64,000 nucleotides of DNA from Stutzerimonas stutzeri RCH2. Lineage in GTDB: Bacteria; Pseudomonadota; Gammaproteobacteria; Pseudomonadales; Pseudomonadaceae. The notes beneath the pieces were generated by a model. The model had not been told where the DNA came from and did no database searches. It saw only the letters and a list, made by a program, of their open reading frames with translations. A program made the translations under genes and the position numbers. The number at the start of each line of letters is the position of its first letter. Position 1 is the stretch's first letter. The DNA lies in the NCBI RefSeq assembly GCF_000327065.1, contig NC_019936.1, forward strand, positions 4,058,001-4,122,000, written 5' to 3'. Of the stretch, positions 15,803-26,537 are shown one piece after another.

Positions 15803-17885
15803 GTTCGGCCTCCTGCGGGCGTTCCAGCTCGCTATGCGGTGCCTGGCCGGGCGCCAGCGGGGTCAGCGCCACCGCGCAGGCCTTGAGCTCCGGCATATGG
15901 CTGATCGGGTCCTGGGCGCTGTTGGTCAGGCGGTTACAGGGCGCCTCGCGGAAGTGGTAGGGCATGGCGACGGTGCCTGGCGGCACGTCGTCGGTGAGGT
16001 GCGCGCGGGTCTCAAGCGCGCCGCGGCGCGACGCCACGCGCACGCCCTGCGCCTCGGCCAGGCCCAGCCGGGCGGCATCCTGCGGATGGATGAACAGCAG
16101 GCCGGCGGGAGTCTCCCGTTCGAGCAGCGGCGACTTGCGCGTCATCGCCCCGCCGCCGTAGTGGAAATGCAGGCGCTGGGTGGTGAAGCAGAACGGATAG
16201 TCGGCATCCGGACACTCGTCCGGCTCGACCTGCGACACCGGAATCAGCTGCGCGCGGCCGCGCGGAAAACACTGCCGATGGAGGATCGCCGTGCCAGCCG
16301 GATGCGCAGCGTCGCATGGCCATTGCAGCCCGCCGCCTTGCTCGAGACGCGCGTGGCTGATGGCGCTGAACGGCGGCGCCAGCGCGGCCATCTCGGCGAA
16401 CACCTCCTCGGCGCTGGCCCAGCGCATGCCGTCGTAACCCATGCACTCGGCCAGTGCGGCGAGAATCTGCCAGTCCGCGCGCGCCTGCCCGGGTGGCTCG
16501 ACGGCCTTGTGCAGCAGCTGCATGCGCCGCTCGCAGTTGCTGAAGGTGCCGTCCTTCTCGGCGAACGACGCGGCGGGCAGCACCACGTCGGCGAAGCGCG
16601 CGGTCTCGCTGAGGGTCAGCTCGACCACCACGAGAAAGTCCAGCGCGGCCAGCGCGCGGGCCAGCTTGTGCTGGTCCGGGTCGGTCACCACCAGTTCCTC
16701 GCCGAGCACCAGCAGCGCGCGGAATTCGCCGCGCAGCGCCGCCTCGCTCATGCCCAGCGAGGTCAGCCCCGGCGCCGGCGGCTGCGCGACGCCCCAGGCA
16801 CGGGCGAACTTGGCGCGCACCTGGGCGTCGGCGACCTTCTGGTAGCCGGGGTAGACGTCCGGCAGGCAGCCCATGTCGCAGGCGCCCTGCACGTTGTTCT
16901 GCCCGCGCAACGGGTTGACACCGGTGCCGGGCCGGCCGAGCTGGCCGCAGACCAGCGCCAGGTTGGCCACTGCGATGACGTTATGGGTGCCGCTCTGAAA
17001 CTGGGTGATGCCCATGCCGTAGGCGATGAAGGCGCGCCGCGCCTGGCTGTAGGCGCGCGCCAGCTCGATCAGCGCCAGCACCGGCACGCCGGTCTGCGCG
17101 CTGGTGAGTTCCGGGGTCAGCTCGCGCACATGGGCGCGCAGCGCCGCTTCGTTGTCGCAGCGGCAGGCGAGGAAGTCGCGGTCCTCCCAGGCGTTGGCGA
17201 AGATGATGTGCAGCAGCCCGTTGAGCAGTGCGATGTTGCTGCCCACGCGCAGCTGCACGTGCTGGTCAGCCAGCCGCGCCAGCCGGGTGCGCCGCGGATC
17301 GACGACGATCAGCCGGGCGCCACGGGCCTGCGCCCGCAGCATGCGCGCGCCGATCATCGCGTGGTTCTCGGTGACGTCGGCGCCGATCACCAGGATCAGC
17401 TCGGCCTCGTCGATGTCGGCGATGGAATTGGTCATCGCCCCCGAGCCCAGGCTGCGGCCGAGGCCCGCCACCGAAGGGCTGTGGCAGATGCGCGCGCAGT
17501 GGTCGATATTGGCGGTGCCAAGCACCGCGCGAGCGAATTTCTGCGCGGCGTAGTTATCCTCGTTGGTGGCGTGGGCGCAGCTGATCACCCCGACGCTGCT
17601 CGGCCCAGCGGTATCCAGCGCGGCGCGAAACTCGCTGGCCACCAGCGCCAGCGCCTCGTCCCAGCTGGCTTCGCGGAACCGCCCGTGCTCCTTGATCAGC
17701 GGCGTGCGCAGGCGGTTGCCGACATCGACGGCGAAGCTGCTGGCCCAGCCCTTGACGCATAGCTGCCCGGCACTGACCGGATGCCCCGGCTGCGGCTCCA
17801 CACCCACCACGCGGCCACCTTCGACGCGCAGGCCGAGCCCGCAGCCGACGCCGCAGAACGTGCATATGCTCGGCACCACCTGCAT
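15789..17885 (-). CDS. Formate dehydrogenase-type molybdopterin oxidoreductase, catalytic subunit
   Basis: A 698-residue bis-MGD enzyme that would oxidise formate to CO2. The N-terminal [4Fe-4S] ligands are C8, C11, C15 and C43. At the catalytic position, where E. coli FdhF has selenocysteine, it has Cys134 followed by His135 (CARICHSPSVAGLG), the Cys form of the active site. Arg and GQNNVQGACDMG motifs of the family follow. No Tat signal is present, so it is cytoplasmic. It lies first in a three-gene overlapping unit with AsrA/AsrB-like subunits, not the usual FdhB/FdhC. AGGGAGGA precedes the ATG by five bases. Confidence 0.9.
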   Translation of the reverse strand: MQVVPSICTFCGVGCGLGLRVEGGRVVGVEPQPGHPVSAGQLCVKGWASSFAVDVGNRLRTPLIKEHGRFREASWDEALALVASEFRAALDTAGPSSVGVISCAHATNEDNYAAQKFARAVLGTANIDHCARICHSPSVAGLGRSLGSGAMTNSIADIDEAELILVIGADVTENHAMIGARMLRAQARGARLIVVDPRRTRLARLADQHVQLRVGSNIALLNGLLHIIFANAWEDRDFLACRCDNEAALRAHVRELTPELTSAQTGVPVLALIELARAYSQARRAFIAYGMGITQFQSGTHNVIAVANLALVCGQLGRPGTGVNPLRGQNNVQGACDMGCLPDVYPGYQKVADAQVRAKFARAWGVAQPPAPGLTSLGMSEAALRGEFRALLVLGEELVVTDPDQHKLARALAALDFLVVVELTLSETARFADVVLPAASFAEKDGTFSNCERRMQLLHKAVEPPGQARADWQILAALAECMGYDGMRWASAEEVFAEMAALAPPFSAISHARLEQGGGLQWPCDAAHPAGTAILHRQCFPRGRAQLIPVSQVEPDECPDADYPFCFTTQRLHFHYGGGAMTRKSPLLERETPAGLLFIHPQDAARLGLAEAQGVRVASRRGALETRAHLTDDVPPGTVAMPYHFREAPCNRLTNSAQDPISHMPELKACAVALTPLAPGQAPHSELERPQEAEHAGP

Positions 17886-17931
17886 GAGAATCCTCCCTGG
17901 CTACCCCTGGCGGCGAAACCGCATCCGCCGA

Positions 17932-18459
17932 TCAGTAGCGCACCTCGGAAACACGATAGACGCGCCGCGGCGGCCCGAACACCTCGTCCATCTGCGCACG
18001 GCTGAGCGGCAGGGTCTGCAGCTCGGTCGCAGCGGGCGCGGCGACCTGCGGGTGGAAGCGTTCATCGCGCAACCGCGAGACCAGGCTGACATACACCAGC
18101 CGTCCCTGACGGAAACTCACGTAGATGCCGCCGCCCTGGTAATTGTCATCCTGGCGCGCCTTCTCTCTGACGATCTCCGGCCACTGCGGCGGAGGTTCCC
18201 ACGCCGGCAGGTAGCGGGCGACGACTTCCGGGCGCAGCGCGCCTATCGCCACCAGCGGCGCCTGCTCGGCCAGCTTGATCTGCGCGGCGAGCACACGGGC
18301 ATCGGTCTTCTTCTGCAGATCGATCCAGACCATGGTGTAACGCGGCTCTGACGACTCGCGCAGCGATTCGCTGAAGGCGGTCAGCGGACCGTTCTCCATA
18401 CGCCAGATATTGGCGCAGCCGCTCAGAACGAGACACAGAAGAATCAGCGCGATCCGCAT
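17932..18459 (-). CDS. Lipoprotein of unknown function
   Basis: A 175-residue predicted lipoprotein. The start at 18459 gives a clean signal peptide with lipobox LSGC. The mature protein contains YTMVWIDLQKKTDARVLAAQ and ends in RVYRVSEVRY. I recognise no family. It lies 46 bases upstream of the formate dehydrogenase gene on the same strand, but that gene has its own strong ribosome site and co-transcription is only possible. Confidence 0.7.
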   Translation of the reverse strand: MRIALILLCLVLSGCANIWRMENGPLTAFSESLRESSEPRYTMVWIDLQKKTDARVLAAQIKLAEQAPLVAIGALRPEVVARYLPAWEPPPQWPEIVREKARQDDNYQGGGIYVSFRQGRLVYVSLVSRLRDERFHPQVAAPAATELQTLPLSRAQMDEVFGPPRRVYRVSEVRY

Positions 18460-18635
18460 AGCATGCACCCTCACCGCCCGACCACCCGCGCCGGCGCAGT
18501 CGACCGACAAGCGGCGCCGCGCACGAACAGCGTGTTACTGCCTGGAGCATAGCCAACCGCCAGCATTTGACGGAGTCGAGCTCTGCGCTCCGCAGTCGCA
18601 GCCGGCCAGCCCCGCGCTGCAAGCCGGTTCAGCGA

Positions 18636-19310
18636 TCAGATGATTTCTTCTCCAGCCGCACCCGCCGGATTGGCGCGCGTCGGCATGGCGAGGATCTCCG
18701 GCACCACCTCGCGGGCGAACACATCGTGCAGCCGGTGCAGCTCGGCGAACGGATCAGGATGATGATCGACGCGGATGTCCCACAGCGGATATTGCTCCTG
18801 GTCGACCACATACACCGTTGCCGACGACTCGCCATGGCGATCGCCGCCCTGCGCATCGCCGGCCGCGAGCGCGGCCATCAGGCGCTCCACCAGTGGCAGA
18901 TGCGCGCTGCCGACATAGGCCTCGCAGGCGGCCTCCAGCACCTCGCGCCCCTTCAGCCGGTTGCCCTGCACGCAGAACTGCTCGCCGGCGATGGAGCCGG
19001 CCCAGGGCAGACAGCGCTCACCGGTCCAGCAGGCGGTACGGCCCTGGTTGTCGACGACCGCGCACTGGCGCAGCTCCATACAGGGGTCGGTGCGCCGCAG
19101 CCGTTCCAGCACCTCTGCCGCCGGGCTGAATTCACGCAGGAAGCGCAGGCCATCAATACCGAGGTACGGATTGATCTGCGCCTGAGTCGCCACAGCGCCG
19201 ACATGCGCCGCCGCGTGGGTCAGCAACTTGCCCACAGCGGGCATGGCGGTGGCAGCGGCCACGCCGAACTGGCCGGTGCGCGGGCAGCGGGCGACGATGG
19301 AAAAGGTCAT
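18636..19310 (-). CDS. DUF1028 family protein (Ntn-hydrolase-like)
   Basis: A 224-residue protein that matches DUF1028: MTFSIVARCPRTGQFGVAAATAMPAVG at the start, then VGAVATQAQINPYLGIDGLRFL and SIAGEQFCVQGN. The family is predicted to have an Ntn-hydrolase fold; its activity is not established. It is a single gene with no obvious partner. Confidence 0.85.
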   Translation of the reverse strand: MTFSIVARCPRTGQFGVAAATAMPAVGKLLTHAAAHVGAVATQAQINPYLGIDGLRFLREFSPAAEVLERLRRTDPCMELRQCAVVDNQGRTACWTGERCLPWAGSIAGEQFCVQGNRLKGREVLEAACEAYVGSAHLPLVERLMAALAAGDAQGGDRHGESSATVYVVDQEQYPLWDIRVDHHPDPFAELHRLHDVFAREVVPEILAMPTRANPAGAAGEEII

Positions 19311-19377
19311 GGGCGTGCTCTCTGGATTCGTCAGAGCTTAGGCCCGGGCCGAGCGGCAAACGTTCAGAGCGGGCGGC

Positions 19378-19716
19378 TCACTCCGGCAATTCGACACTGA
19401 CCTTGATCGCCGAGTACCAGGCCGTGACCGCCGCGATGTCCTCGTCGCTCAGCCCGGAGGCGATGACACTCATCTGCGGATGCTTGCGCTCACCGGAGCG
19501 GAAGGCCTGCAGCTGCCGCGCCAGGTACAGCTCGCCGTTGCCGGCCAGATTCGGTGCATCGGCAACCTTGGCGATGCCATCGATGCCATGGCACGCCGCG
19601 CACGTCTTGGCCTTGGCCTTGGCAGCGGTCAGATCGGCCGCCAGCGCCGGAAGGCAGGCGCTGCCCAGCAGCAGTGCAAGCACCAGACACAGCCACCGCT
19701 TGAAATCCATCGACAT
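19378..19716 (-). CDS. Periplasmic class I cytochrome c
   Basis: A 112-residue secreted monohaem cytochrome. The signal peptide ends at PALAAD. Haem attachment motif CAACH covers residues 39-43, and a distal Met is available in HPQMSVIASGL. It lies directly downstream of the PQQ-type sugar dehydrogenase on the same strand (gap about 55 bases) and is the likely electron acceptor for it. Two in-frame ATGs (19716 and 19710) are equally plausible starts. Confidence 0.85.
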   Translation of the reverse strand: MSMDFKRWLCLVLALLLGSACLPALAADLTAAKAKAKTCAACHGIDGIAKVADAPNLAGNGELYLARQLQAFRSGERKHPQMSVIASGLSDEDIAAVTAWYSAIKVSVELPE

Positions 19717-19770
19717 GCAGGAATCCTCCAATAGCGCCGGCCCGCGCGAACGGCAGGCCGGCGCGACGGC

Positions 19771-21039
19771 TCACTTGCCCTGGTAGGAGATGCGGTAGAT
19801 GGCCCCGGCGGTGTCGTCGCTGACCAGCAGCGAGCCGTCCTTGAGCTGCGCGACATCGACGATGCGGCCGTAGTACTCGCCGGTTTCCTCGTCCAGCCAG
19901 CCTTCGGCGAAGGGCACCGTCTCGCCGGACGGACCGCTGCCATCAGCGGCAAACGGCGTGAACATCACCCGTGCGCCAGCCGGCACGGTGCGGTTCCAGC
20001 TGCCGCGCTGGGCGCTGAACAGGCCGCCGCGGTACTGCTCGGGAAACTGCTTGCCGGTGTAGAAGGTCAGGCCCATGTCCGCGGCGTGGGCGGTGGTTTC
20101 CACCACCGGCGGGGTCAGGCCCTCGGGCGGGGTCTCGTCGGCGTACTCGTTGGTACGCACCTGGCCGCCGCCATACCAGGGCATGCCGAATTTCATTCCG
20201 GCCTTGGGCGCATGATTGATCTCGCCCGGCGGTGTGTCGTCGCCCATGCCATCGACCTGGTTATCGGTGAACCACAGCTCCTTCGTCGTTGGGTGATAGG
20301 TGACGCCCACCGAGTTGCGCACACCGGTGGCGTAGACCTCACGCTTGCTGCCGTCACGCTCCATGCGCACGATGCCGCCGATACCGTGCTGCTCGTACAG
20401 CTCGCGCTTTTCCTTGGGCTGCACGTTGTGTGGCTGGCCGAGGGAGATGGTCAGTTTGTTGCCCGGGCTGATGGCACAGACCCGCGCGCCGTGGTTGTAG
20501 CTCTCCTCGTCCTTGGGGATCAGCTCGCCGGTCGGCACCACGATGTCGGCCGCCACGTCCGGTCCCTCGTAGAAGAATTCGGCGGCCGGGAACACCAGCA
20601 CACGGTTGTGCTCGGCAACGAAGAGAAAGCCGTCCGGGCTGAAACAGGGGCCAGGCTGGGTGAAGGAGATCGCCGGAGCGAAGCGCTTCACTTCGTCGGC
20701 GGTGCGATTCTTGGTGCGATCGGTGACCGCCCACAGGTCGGTCTTGCGGGTGCCGACGAAGACCACTCCGCTGGACGGCCCGACTGCCATATGGCGGGCA
20801 TCGGGGACCACGGCGTAGAGATCGATGCGAAAACCCTCGGGCAGCTTGATGCGCTTGAGGTTGTCGCGAATGGCATCGGCGGTGGGGCCGTCCTGGGCAA
20901 TGGTCTTCATGTCCAGCGACTGGCCGGTGGTCTTCATCGAGCGCATGCGCTCAAGGGCTTCGTCACTGGTCGGCGCCGCAATCGCAGCGGCGCAGCTCAG
21001 CGTGAGCAGGGCGCTCAGGGTCAGGCAGGGAATCTTCAT
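19771..21039 (-). CDS. PQQ-dependent sugar (sorbosone-type) dehydrogenase
   Basis: A 422-residue periplasmic beta-propeller oxidoreductase. The signal peptide ends near AIAAPTS. Family landmarks are LPEGFRIDLYAVVPDARHMAVG near the start, KLTISLGQPHNVQP, ATGVRNSVGVTYHP and ELWFTDNQVDGMGDD. The C-terminal LKDGSLLVSDDTAGAIYRI is also typical of sorbosone dehydrogenases. Substrate cannot be assigned from sequence. Electrons probably pass to the cytochrome c encoded next. The ATG at 21039 gives the better signal peptide than the one nine bases upstream. Confidence 0.85.
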   Translation of the reverse strand: MKIPCLTLSALLTLSCAAAIAAPTSDEALERMRSMKTTGQSLDMKTIAQDGPTADAIRDNLKRIKLPEGFRIDLYAVVPDARHMAVGPSSGVVFVGTRKTDLWAVTDRTKNRTADEVKRFAPAISFTQPGPCFSPDGFLFVAEHNRVLVFPAAEFFYEGPDVAADIVVPTGELIPKDEESYNHGARVCAISPGNKLTISLGQPHNVQPKEKRELYEQHGIGGIVRMERDGSKREVYATGVRNSVGVTYHPTTKELWFTDNQVDGMGDDTPPGEINHAPKAGMKFGMPWYGGGQVRTNEYADETPPEGLTPPVVETTAHAADMGLTFYTGKQFPEQYRGGLFSAQRGSWNRTVPAGARVMFTPFAADGSGPSGETVPFAEGWLDEETGEYYGRIVDVAQLKDGSLLVSDDTAGAIYRISYQGK

Positions 21040-21191
21040 GGCACGCACCTCATGGCACCGCCACGCGGGGCGGTCATCTTGTTGTTATGGCGTTCCCGGC
21101 GACGAGCTGCGCACCGGGCATGCGGCTAGCTGCCTGCTTCAGCGTAGCGGCCGCCTGGCCATTTACCACTTGAGGTGCCGTGCGGTGTGGA

Positions 21192-21650
21192 TCAGCCCTG
21201 GCGCAGCGAAAGGCCCTTGAGGAAATTGCGCAGCAGCTGGTCGCCGCAGGCGCGGTAGTTGCTGTGGCCCGGCTTGCGGAACAGCGCGCCGAGTTCGGAT
21301 TTCGACAGCTGCAGGTCGGCGGCCTGCAGGATCGCCTGCAGGTCTTCGTCGCGCAGCTCGAAGGCTACACGCAGTTTTTTCAGGATCTGGTTGTTGCTGA
21401 CCGGCAGCTCCAGCGGCGGCGCCGGGCGGCTGTCGTCCTTGCCGCGTTTGAAATAGATCAGCCCGTCGAGAAAACGCGCCATCGCCTCGTCAGGGCACTC
21501 CTGATAGCCGTCCTCGTCCTCGCGGCTGAGCCAGGCGCGAACATCGGCCTCGGCAACCGTGCAGCCGCCCAGCGCGGCGATTTCGGCCATCTGTGCATCG
21601 CTGACCTTCAGGGTATAGCGCAGGCTGCGCAGGACGTCATTGTTGAGCAT
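21192..21650 (-). CDS. DUF1456 family protein (YehS-like)
   Basis: A 152-residue protein made of two repeats of the DUF1456 domain: NNDVLRSLRYTLKVSDAQM at the start and SNNQILKKLRVAFELRDEDL from about residue 85. Function unknown. The length equals that of E. coli YehS. It has a good ribosome site (GAGGAGCGAAC before ATG). Confidence 0.88.
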   Translation of the reverse strand: MLNNDVLRSLRYTLKVSDAQMAEIAALGGCTVAEADVRAWLSREDEDGYQECPDEAMARFLDGLIYFKRGKDDSRPAPPLELPVSNNQILKKLRVAFELRDEDLQAILQAADLQLSKSELGALFRKPGHSNYRACGDQLLRNFLKGLSLRQG

Positions 21651-21713
21651 GTTCGCTCCTCACTGAGAAAAGGCCGGCAGTGTGCGCTTTCGGGCGCCCT
21701 GCGGCGAGTCCGA

Positions 21714-23094
<1,381 letters not shown>

Positions 23095-23102
<8 letters not shown>

Positions 23103-24576
23103 GCCCGACCTCCTCGTCGATCAATGGCAGAGCAATACGGAAGGCCGCGCCCGGCAGGCTGCCGTCGACCAGTTCGAGGCGTCCGCCGCACTCGCTGACC
23201 ACGCCATGCGCCACTGCCAGACCCAGTCCACTGCCCTCGCCCACCGCTTTGGTGGTGAAAAACGGCTCGAACAGCGCCGCGCGATTTGCTTCGGCTACAC
23301 CCGGACCGTCGTCTTCCACCTGCAGCAGCAGCTCGTTGCCGTCTTGCCACCAGCTCAGCCGCACCAGCCCGCCAGGGCTCGCCTGAGCGGCATTGCGCAG
23401 CAGATTGGTCAGTGCCTGCTCGAAACGCGGCGGGTCGACACGGCAATAAACTGTTTGCGCCGGCGCCAGCAGTTCCAGCCGAACCTGTAGCGCGGCGAGC
23501 TCGTCAGCCACCGCGGCGGCAGCCGAGTGCGCCAGCACCTCAGCGGGCACGCTGCGCGGGGGCGAACCGGCGGCACGACCGAAATCCAGCAGCTGACGGA
23601 CGATGGCGCTGAGCCGCGCCACTTGCTGACGAATCTGCAACAGCGCGCGGCGATGGGTTTCGCCCAGCTCGTCGTCGCGCAACACCCGCTGCGCCTTGCC
23701 GTCGATCACGCTGAGCGGACTGCCGAGCTCATGCGCCACGCCGGCCGCCAGCCGTCCTACCGCCGCCAGCTGCTGGCTCTGGCGTAGACGCGCCTGCAGC
23801 TGCTCCTCGCGGGTCTGCTGCTCGGCCACCTGGCGCTCGGCGGCGGCGATGCTGTCGAGCATCTGGTTCAACGCGCCGGACAGCACGACGATTTCCTGCG
23901 GCCCGCTGCGTGGCGCTCGATGCTCGCGCTCCCCCGCCGCGACCCGCTCCATGCTGCGCGCCAGCTGCTGCAGATGCTTGCCCACCGCCGAGCGGTGGCC
24001 GAGCAGGATCACCACCAGCGCCACCCCGGCCAACAAGCCACCCAGGCCCGCGGCGATCAGGCGCAGGCGGCGGATGTCCTGCTCGAAATCGCCCCAGCGT
24101 CGGGTCACCTGCAGCAGGCCGTTGATCTGCCCACCGCTCTCTTCCAGCGGGACGAAATAGGAATAAACCGGGCGGCCGTTGATGCGCTGATAGGTGCCGG
24201 TCAGCTCGCCACCGGCGGTGAGCTGCTGGATCGCCGACTCGTCCTGATCCGGCTCCGCCGCACCGGCATAGGCCGCGAGCTTGCCGTCACGATCATAGAC
24301 ATAGGCGCCATACACACGACCGACGCCGAGCACCGATTCGAGCACCTGTTGCAGGGTGCGCTCATGGTTCTTCTCCAGGCTGGCACTGAGCGGCAGACGT
24401 ACTGCCCGCGCCACCAGCTCGACCTCCGCCTGCAAGCGTCGCTCGCTGTTGCGCTCGACCGTCCAGAGCACCACCGAACTGAAGCCGAACATGATCGCCA
24501 TCAGCGGCACGACGACCTTGAGCAAGAGTGCGCCGCGTAAGCTGGATGGACGCTGCCAGATTGATACATGTGTCAT
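23095..24576 (-). CDS. Membrane sensor histidine kinase
   Basis: A 493-residue kinase. TM1 is about residues 17-40, a periplasmic sensor of about 130 residues follows, TM2 is about 173-193, then HAMP, coiled coil and the DHp domain with His282 (AAGVAHELGSPLSV). The ATPase boxes are NLLRNAAQA, DDGPG and GSGLGLAV. It pairs with the sigma54 regulator downstream through an eight-base overlap. The signal is unknown. The start ATG lies within a near-palindrome (24562-24575). Confidence 0.9.
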
Positions 24577-24673
24577 ATAGGCACACTACAGACGCCTAAC
24601 ATATGGGTCCACCCCGCCCCGACGAAACGGGAAAGCCTTTAAACAACAATGGCTTAGCTATTCAAGAGAAAGC

Positions 24674-24689
24674 TGGCACGGCTGCTGCA
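24674..24689 (+). promoter_or_regulatory. Sigma54 (-24/-12) promoter for the DUF4168 gene
   Basis: The sequence TGGCACGGCTGCTGCA matches the consensus TGGCACG-N4-TTGCA in all but one position, with the required ten bases between the GG and GC dinucleotides. It lies about 37 bases upstream of the DUF4168 start and next to a sigma54-dependent two-component system. Confidence 0.8.
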
Positions 24690-24725
24690 ATAACCAATCC
24701 GTCTTTAACCGAAGCAGGAATGAAC

Positions 24726-25118
24726 ATGACCCAGCACAACGCTCGTCTCGCCTTCGCCGGAATTTTCTCGCTGTTCCTCGGCTTGGCCGCTCCCCTTGCA
24801 TCGGCGCAATCAGCCAGCCCAGCCCCCACTGCTCAGCCGGCAACTGGCGCTCAGGCGCAGCAGTTCAGTGAAAAGAAACTGGAGAACTTTGCCGAATCAC
24901 TGGGCGAGATCATGGAGATTCGCGAGGAGTTCACCGGCAAGCTGCAGAAGACCGAAGACGCCGACAAGGCCCGTGAGCTTCAGCAGCAAGCCAACGAGAA
25001 AATGCTCGGTGTGATCGAGGAAAATGACATCAGCATCGACGAGTACAACGCCATCAACGAAGCCGTGCAGACCGACCCGGAACTGCGCAACCGCGTGATT
25101 GCGATGATGCAGCAGTGA
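24726..25118 (+). CDS. Secreted DUF4168 protein
   Basis: A 130-residue exported protein. The signal peptide ends at ASAQSA. The mature part is a helical, acidic DUF4168 domain (QFSEKKLENFAESLGEIMEI, later IDEYNAINEAVQTDP). Function unknown. Of two close ATGs, 24726 is preferred because AGGA lies six bases upstream; it would overlap the ATG at 24720. It is driven by the sigma54 promoter just upstream and ends at a strong terminator. Confidence 0.85.
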   Translation: MTQHNARLAFAGIFSLFLGLAAPLASAQSASPAPTAQPATGAQAQQFSEKKLENFAESLGEIMEIREEFTGKLQKTEDADKARELQQQANEKMLGVIEENDISIDEYNAINEAVQTDPELRNRVIAMMQQ

Positions 25119-25425
25119 TTGCACCACTGACACCGCGCGGCGCTGTCTGAGGCGCTCGCGCTGGGTGACAAGCAAGCCCCGCCTGGCCGATGCCGGCGGG
25201 GCTTCTTGCGTTTGGGTGCCAGAATCCAGCAAGCGCCCGATTCCAAACGGATATCTGACAAGAAGCAGTCGGTCGGGCGGCCATCCTCCAGATTCGTATT
25301 CAGCGCTATCCACCGCGCTTGGAGCCCTCCACAAGAACCCTACCTCGCAGTTTTGCCAGCGACGCAAAGCCTGAACCCCACGCGACCGCACCGCTCACCG
25401 AAGAGGCGATAACGCGCCACCCGAC
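25119..25425. other. Gene-free stretch between DUF4168 gene and dehalogenase-like gene
   Basis: About 300 bases between two convergent genes. It contains the terminator listed separately. Short frames here lack start signals and family resemblance; I see no gene. Confidence 0.6.
25172..25212 (+). terminator. Rho-independent terminator after the DUF4168 gene
   Basis: Nine-base stem AGCCCCGCC / GGCGGGGCT with an 11-base loop. An outer GCAAG / CTTGC pair extends it, and a short T-rich tail follows. Confidence 0.75.
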
Positions 25426-26319
25426 TCAATGACCACACGCCCCGGGCGCAAGGCGCGTGCGAAAGTCGAAGTAGTGTTCAAGCACCTGCTCCGGAGCCTC
25501 GACCTGCGGGTAGTGGCCGATGCCCTCCAGCAGCACGGTATCGGGCGCAGGAATCAGCTCACGGTAGCGGGCGACCATGTGGGCACCAGAAATCGGATCG
25601 GCTGCGCCGTCGATCACCCGCAGCGGCACGTTGCAGCGCTGCATCGCCGTTACCCAGCGCTCGCGTTGCCTGACGCGCTCCGGCATGTAGCGGATCAGCC
25701 GGTGCATCACCGCTGGTCCGTTGCCCTCGGCGATCAGTCGCCAGTAATCGTCCAGCTCGGCGTCGCTCGGCTGCGTCTGCGCACCGAACACGCGGCCGAA
25801 GGTCGCCCCTAGCGAACGCCGCGAGAACAGCCTGCCCAGCAGAAAGCCGAACGGGCCGAGCAGCAGCTTCTGCACCCGTACCGGATGATGGGTTTCAGGG
25901 AACAGCCCGCCATTGAGAAACACGCAACTGGCCAGCGCGATGCGCCCTTCGCAATGCCGCGCGAGTAACTCCTGAGCGACGCTGTCGCCATAGTCATGGG
26001 CCAGCACATGGATCGCGCCGCCGATACCTAGCTCGGCCAGCAGCGCCTGCTGCAGATCGGCCTGCTCGATCAGGCTGTAGGCGTGCCCGCGCGGCTTGGC
26101 CGAATAGCCGAAGCCGAGCATGTCGCAGGCAATCAACCGATAGCGCGCCGCCAGCGACTGCCAGACCTTGTGCCAGTCCCAGCTGGCGGTGGGAAAGCCA
26201 TGAATCAACAGCAGCGGCTCACCGTCGCCGGCCATCCAGTAGCGAATGCGCTTACCGCCAAAATCGAACTCGCGAGCGCTAGCGCGCCAGGTATCCAGCG
26301 CTATGTCGGTGCTACTCAT
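25426..26319 (-). CDS. Haloalkane dehalogenase / epoxide hydrolase-like alpha/beta hydrolase
   Basis: A 297-residue alpha/beta hydrolase. The oxyanion region is LLLIHGFPTASWDWHK. The nucleophile elbow is AHDYGDS with Asp109 in place of Ser, as in haloalkane and fluoroacetate dehalogenases and epoxide hydrolases. GAADPISGAH (acid) and GIGHYPQVEAPE (His) complete the triad. The ATG at 26319 is chosen because upstream in-frame sequence looks non-coding. Substrate unknown; cyclohexane- or lipid-type hydrolases remain possible. Confidence 0.82.
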   Translation of the reverse strand: MSSTDIALDTWRASAREFDFGGKRIRYWMAGDGEPLLLIHGFPTASWDWHKVWQSLAARYRLIACDMLGFGYSAKPRGHAYSLIEQADLQQALLAELGIGGAIHVLAHDYGDSVAQELLARHCEGRIALASCVFLNGGLFPETHHPVRVQKLLLGPFGFLLGRLFSRRSLGATFGRVFGAQTQPSDAELDDYWRLIAEGNGPAVMHRLIRYMPERVRQRERWVTAMQRCNVPLRVIDGAADPISGAHMVARYRELIPAPDTVLLEGIGHYPQVEAPEQVLEHYFDFRTRLAPGACGH

Positions 26320-26537
26320 TAGCCTTTCTTGTTTTCGTGAAGACGAAGACAGTCTAGCGGGCGGGTGTGGCATGACGATTTGCCCTGCCGGCCAGGTTAA
26401 TGGCTCGGCGAGTCAGGCAAGCGCGGAGGCTCAGCTGTTGCCAGTTAGCTGGCGGCAGGGCATGGCGCCTTTTCCCTTATTGAGGAGGCGGCTCTCACGG
26501 AAGCTCAGGTCGTAGACGGCCAGTCCGAGCTGGGCGA

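Noticed and set aside
15762..17762. A 666-codon open frame opposite the formate dehydrogenase gene
   Set aside because: It has no recognisable motif and mirrors third-position GC of the real gene on the other strand.
17773..17885. Tat signal peptide on the formate dehydrogenase
   Set aside because: The protein begins directly with the 4Fe-4S Cys motif; no twin-Arg or hydrophobic segment precedes it.
25206..25412. Small plus-strand gene after the terminator
   Set aside because: No ribosome site, no family resemblance, and it lies in the converging 3' ends of two genes.
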